From Candidatus Accumulibacter vicinus (GTDB lineage: Bacteria > Pseudomonadota > Gammaproteobacteria > Burkholderiales > Rhodocyclaceae): a stretch of DNA of 26,916 nt. The notes below the pieces were generated by a model. That model did not search any database. It was not told the DNA's origin and was given only the letters and a program-made list of their open reading frames with translations. Positions within the stretch are counted from its first letter, which is position 1; every line of letters begins with the position of its first letter. The position numbers were made by a program, and so were the translations under genes. This document shows positions 23,892 to 26,916 of this stretch, one piece after another. The stretch spans positions 1-26,916 of the forward strand of contig DIME01000110.1 in NCBI GenBank assembly GCA_002425405.1, read 5' to 3'.

Positions 23892-25643
23892 TCAGTCCAC
23901 AGCAAAAGCATTGCAGAAACGCAGTTCTTCGGGATAGGGAAAGAAATCCTCGAGATGACCGGCACGGATCTTGTCTTGCGCGTTCTTCCAGAACTTCACA
24001 TTCAGCAGCGCACGATGGTACTTGAGGAAAGCCGAGCGCACCTTTGGCGAACCGAGCAGAAAACCGGCAAATTCCTCGGGAAAGACATCGTGTCGTCCGA
24101 CCGAATACCAAGGTTCTCCGGACATCTCCATTTCCGGGTATGGCGCTTCCGGAATGACGCGGAAGTTGATGTCGGTCATGTACTCGATCTCGTCGTAGTC
24201 GTAAAAAACGACACGATTGTAACGGGTCACGCCAAAATTCTTCCAGAGCATGTCGCCCGGAAAGATGTTGGCGATGGCCAATTCCTTGATGGCGTTACCG
24301 TATTCGAGGACGGCGTGATCGATCTGCGCCGGTGTCGCCGAATCCAGATAGAGATTGAGTGGCGTCAGGCGGCGTTCGATGTAGAGGTGCTTGATCACCA
24401 GGTCTTCACCCTCTTCCTCGAGCAGGGACGGTGTCAGGGTGCGCAGTGCTTCCATGAGTTCAGCCGAGAATCGTTGCTTTGGCAGCGCCACATGCGAGAA
24501 CTCGAGCGTGTCCGACATGCGACCCACCCGGTCTACCTGCTTGACCAGCAGATATTTCCGCTTCACGGTTGCCCGATCCATTTCCTTCGAAGCTCCGAAG
24601 ACGTCCTTGATCATCTTGAACACATAGGGATACGACGGCAAGGTGAACACCAGCATGACCAGGCCGGCGATCCCCGGCGCAATGATGAACTGGTCTTCGG
24701 AATGACGGAGGTGCTGCTTGAGGTCGCGGAAGAAAAGCGTCTTGCCCTGTTTGCCCAGGCCCAGCATGGTGTAAATCTCGGAAGGAGGTTTGTTCGGCAT
24801 GATGCTGCGCAGGAAGGCCACGTAGCCCGAAGGCACTTCCATATCGACCATGAAATAGGCACGCGACAGTGAGAACAGGACGCTGATCAGCCAGCCGTCA
24901 AGCAGGATCGTGTCGACCACCAGTTTGCCAGCCGGGTTGTGCACGACGGCGATGGCGAAGGGTAATTCGTCATGGCCGTTGATCGCCTTGCCGAAAAGAT
25001 AGGCCGCCTTGTTGCGGTAGAAAGCCGAATGCAGAATCTGGATCTGCGCGTTGGCCTCGGCCTTCGGCCAGTCGCCGAGGCGCTTCCGGGCGGTACGCAG
25101 GATGTAATCAACGTCCCGGCCGAGATCCTCGAAAGACCTTTGCCAGTCGAAGTCGGCGATGACCTGTCTGACCGTCCTGCGCAGGCCGTGCTGCGCCGGG
25201 TAGTAACTCCGGTAGGTCGGCGGGTAGGACTGGATATACTCCGTCGACACCGCCGGCCTGGCAAAGATGTAGTCGTTGTTGAAATACGTGCGGTGCAGGA
25301 TCTTCGAGCACACCGAATTGAAGAAGGTCTCCGCAAGTTCAGGCTGCTTGTGGTTGATCAGTCGTCCAATATAGAACAGTTTGAGCTGCTGCCAGGTGGC
25401 ATCGTCCAGCGAAGCGGCACTGAAGTTGGCACACAGCAGCTCGGCCGTCTCGCTGACGCGGTCATCGTAGGAACGGATCCGTTCGCGAACGGCATCATGG
25501 ACGCCCTTCCAGTCAGCACTTTCGAACAGCAGCTTGGCTTGCTGACCGTAGCGACGGATCAGTCGATAGTGCCGGTTGAAGCCATCGATCATCGCCTCGG
25601 CGATACGTTGGGCGAGCACGTTTGCAACAGTCGATATGTCCAT
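23892..25643 (-). CDS. aceK: Isocitrate dehydrogenase kinase/phosphatase
   Basis: 583 residues, the usual AceK length. The regulatory N-terminal half is followed by a protein-kinase-like half with the ATP loop IAPGIAGLVMLVFTLPSYPYVFKMIKD and the FYDYDEIEYMTD segment holding catalytic and metal-binding Asp residues. AceK phosphorylates and dephosphorylates isocitrate dehydrogenase and so sets the split between the TCA cycle and the glyoxylate bypass. This matters for growth on acetate and other C2 compounds. It stands alone here, not with aceBA. The ATG at 25641-25643 is used; an extended -10 (TGCTACAAT) lies about 30 bases upstream. The protein is complete. Confidence 0.96.
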   Translation of the reverse strand: MDISTVANVLAQRIAEAMIDGFNRHYRLIRRYGQQAKLLFESADWKGVHDAVRERIRSYDDRVSETAELLCANFSAASLDDATWQQLKLFYIGRLINHKQPELAETFFNSVCSKILHRTYFNNDYIFARPAVSTEYIQSYPPTYRSYYPAQHGLRRTVRQVIADFDWQRSFEDLGRDVDYILRTARKRLGDWPKAEANAQIQILHSAFYRNKAAYLFGKAINGHDELPFAIAVVHNPAGKLVVDTILLDGWLISVLFSLSRAYFMVDMEVPSGYVAFLRSIMPNKPPSEIYTMLGLGKQGKTLFFRDLKQHLRHSEDQFIIAPGIAGLVMLVFTLPSYPYVFKMIKDVFGASKEMDRATVKRKYLLVKQVDRVGRMSDTLEFSHVALPKQRFSAELMEALRTLTPSLLEEEGEDLVIKHLYIERRLTPLNLYLDSATPAQIDHAVLEYGNAIKELAIANIFPGDMLWKNFGVTRYNRVVFYDYDEIEYMTDINFRVIPEAPYPEMEMSGEPWYSVGRHDVFPEEFAGFLLGSPKVRSAFLKYHRALLNVKFWKNAQDKIRAGHLEDFFPYPEELRFCNAFAVD

Positions 25644-25673
25644 GAATTGAGCCCGATGACCTGACGTGGAACG

Positions 25674-25682
25674 ATTGTAGCA
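25674..25682 (-). promoter_or_regulatory. Extended -10 promoter element of aceK
   Basis: On the minus strand TGC is followed directly by TACAAT, matching the extended -10 form TGnTATAAT with one change. The -35 region is GC-rich and poor. The start point would fall near 25667, about 24 bases before the aceK ATG. The insertion-sequence remnant begins only about 50 bases further upstream. Confidence 0.45.
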
Positions 25683-25731
25683 CCCGCGGTGCTGCGCCGC
25701 ACCAGGCCGTCGTCAGTATGTAGGGAACAAG

Positions 25732-25848
25732 TAAGGTGATTTCCGGGAACCAAGATCCCGAACAACTACCGCAGCGGCTTGTTATTCTGGCCATGAGCCC
25801 GGCCTGTCGCCATGACTCTTGGTACGGCTTTTTGCGGAAATCACCTAA
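25732..25848. mobile_element. 117-bp segment bounded by 12-bp inverted repeats (IS end or MITE-like)
   Basis: AGGTGATTTCCG (25734-25745) and CGGAAATCACCT (25835-25846) are perfect inverted repeats. An outer T/A pair continues the match after one mismatch. A second, inner pair ACCAAGA (25749-25755) and TCTTGGT (25817-25823) gives a nested structure. The segment ends about 20 bases before recognisable transposase sequence begins. It could be a miniature element, or the left end of an insertion sequence with its early part deleted. Confidence 0.5.
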
Positions 25849-26873
25849 AGTCGTTTGTGGCCTATTTCGGTATAGATCGGCGACTGATGCATGTTTCGCA
25901 CAGGAGGGCGCCGGTAGATGAAGTGATGCGGCTGACAGAAAAGTACCGAGGGCGGCACGAGGGGTGGAGGGCGAAGCATTTTTACGCGTGGTATCGAAAA
26001 GACGGTGGCGCCCGCAGCTACCCCTGGGTGAAGAGTCGGCTGCAGGAAGCGGCCCTGGTTCCCAAGGGCAAGGCCCGAGGGGCGCACCGGAAGCGCCGGG
26101 AGCGTTCGCCGTGGCCGGGGTTGATGATTCACCAGGATGGCAGCACGCACGAATGGGTCGCTGGCCAGCAATGGGATCTGATCGTGACGATGGACGACGT
26201 GACCAACGAGCACTACTCGATGTTCTTCGTGGAGGAAGAAGGCACGATGAGCAGCCTGCGGGGCGTAAGGGAAGTCATCGAATCACGGGGACTCTTCTCG
26301 ACCTTCTATTCGGACCGGGGCAGCCACTACTGGCCTACGCCGGAAGCCGGGGGCAAGGTGGACAAGCAAAACCTGACGCCATTCGGGCAGGCCATGAAGC
26401 GCCTCGGAATCGAGATGATCGCCGCCTACTCGCCAGAAGCCCGCGGGCGCTCGGAGCGCATGTTTCGCACCCATCAGGACCGCCTGCCGCGGGAACTGAC
26501 ACTGGCCGGGATCACCGACATGGCGGACGCCAACCGCTACCTGACCGAAGTCTATCGGTCGGCCTTCAACGCCGAGTTCATGCAGCCGGCGATGGAAGAA
26601 GGTAGCGCCTTCGTCGGCTGGATCGGTGGTCCGCTCGGCGACATCCTATGCGAGCGGTTTGAGCGCACCGTCGGCAACGACCACTGCGTCAGCTTCGAGG
26701 GGATGAAGTTGCAGATCCCTGCCGATCGTCATCGCTGCCACTATGTCAAGGCCAAGGTGGCGGTGCTGCGCCGTACGGACCACACACTGGCGATCCTGCA
26801 TGGCCCGCGCAAATTAGCCGACTATGACGAAGCCGGCAAAGTCATGCCTCCGAATTTGAAGGTGGCTGCGTAG
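25812..26873 (+). pseudogene. 5'-truncated DDE transposase (ISNCY/IS481-like, integrase core)
   Basis: The open frame has 353 codons. From about residue 21 (IDRRLMHVSHRRAPVDEV) it matches the inner part of integrase-core transposases, with the DDE triad D109 (HQDGSTHEW), D168 (FYSDRGSHYWPT) and E215 (GRSERMF) intact. The first 20 residues look unrelated, and the N-terminal helix-turn-helix region (very roughly 80-100 residues, from memory of the family) is missing. No ribosome-binding site precedes the ATG at 25812, which lies inside the inverted-repeat segment. It is therefore most likely a deletion remnant. The frame ends at 26873; the right end of the element lies at or beyond the window edge. 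It is transcribed away from aceK and is the only plus-strand gene here. Confidence 0.75.
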
Positions 26874-26916
26874 GTCCGCCGCGGCCGCCCGGGGCGGGGA
26901 AATCGGTTCCGGGCTA

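Noticed and set aside
23839..24111. 91-residue N-terminal extension of the adenosyltransferase
   Set aside because: It is antisense-like sequence overlapping the end of aceK, whereas the enzyme's conserved start fits the ATG at 23838.

Overview
The window looks like chromosomal DNA of a GC-rich betaproteobacterium. The conserved runs rpoE-rseC-mucD-lepA-lepB-rnc-era-recO-pdxJ-acpS-nagZ and uvrC-pgsA-tRNA-Gly-tRNA-Cys, together with PiT-DUF47 and aceK, fit Rhodocyclaceae and possibly a 'Candidatus Accumulibacter' relative. This placement is inferred from gene content and order; no database search was possible. Every convincing gene lies on the minus strand except a transposase at the right edge.

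Right to left, which is the direction of transcription: a 5'-truncated DDE transposase (25812-26873, plus strand) lies beside a 117-bp segment bounded by 12-bp inverted repeats. Next come aceK, then a PduO-type cobalamin adenosyltransferase followed by an unrecognised protein. A 420-bp gene-free stretch precedes the envelope-stress block rpoE-rseC-mucD plus a glutaredoxin-like gene. That block has no rseA/rseB anti-sigma genes, and it ends in a clear intrinsic terminator. A long, tightly packed housekeeping cluster follows: lepA, lepB, a DUF4845 gene, rnc, era, recO, pdxJ, acpS, nagZ, an unusual membrane fusion protein, uvrC and pgsA, with many ATGA-type overlaps. tRNA-Gly(GCC) and tRNA-Cys(GCA) come next, behind a near-consensus sigma70 promoter. 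The left part holds a CHASE-PAS-PAS histidine kinase, its NtrC-type sigma54 response regulator, a 746-bp regulatory region, and the pit-DUF47 phosphate transport pair.

Four observations stand out. (1) The 694-residue protein between nagZ and uvrC joins a Wzz/GumC-like polysaccharide co-polymerase (two membrane segments and a long periplasmic coiled coil) to a cytoplasmic domain resembling a catalytically degraded tyrosine recombinase, where relatives would carry a tyrosine kinase or nothing. (2) A good sigma54 promoter lies upstream of pit-DUF47, just downstream of the sigma54-activator two-component system, with several palindromes between them. This suggests signal-dependent, RpoN-driven control of low-affinity phosphate transport. 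(3) The rpoE locus lacks its usual anti-sigma partners. (4) A perfect 34-bp, spacerless palindrome spans the CxxC codons of the glutaredoxin-like gene.
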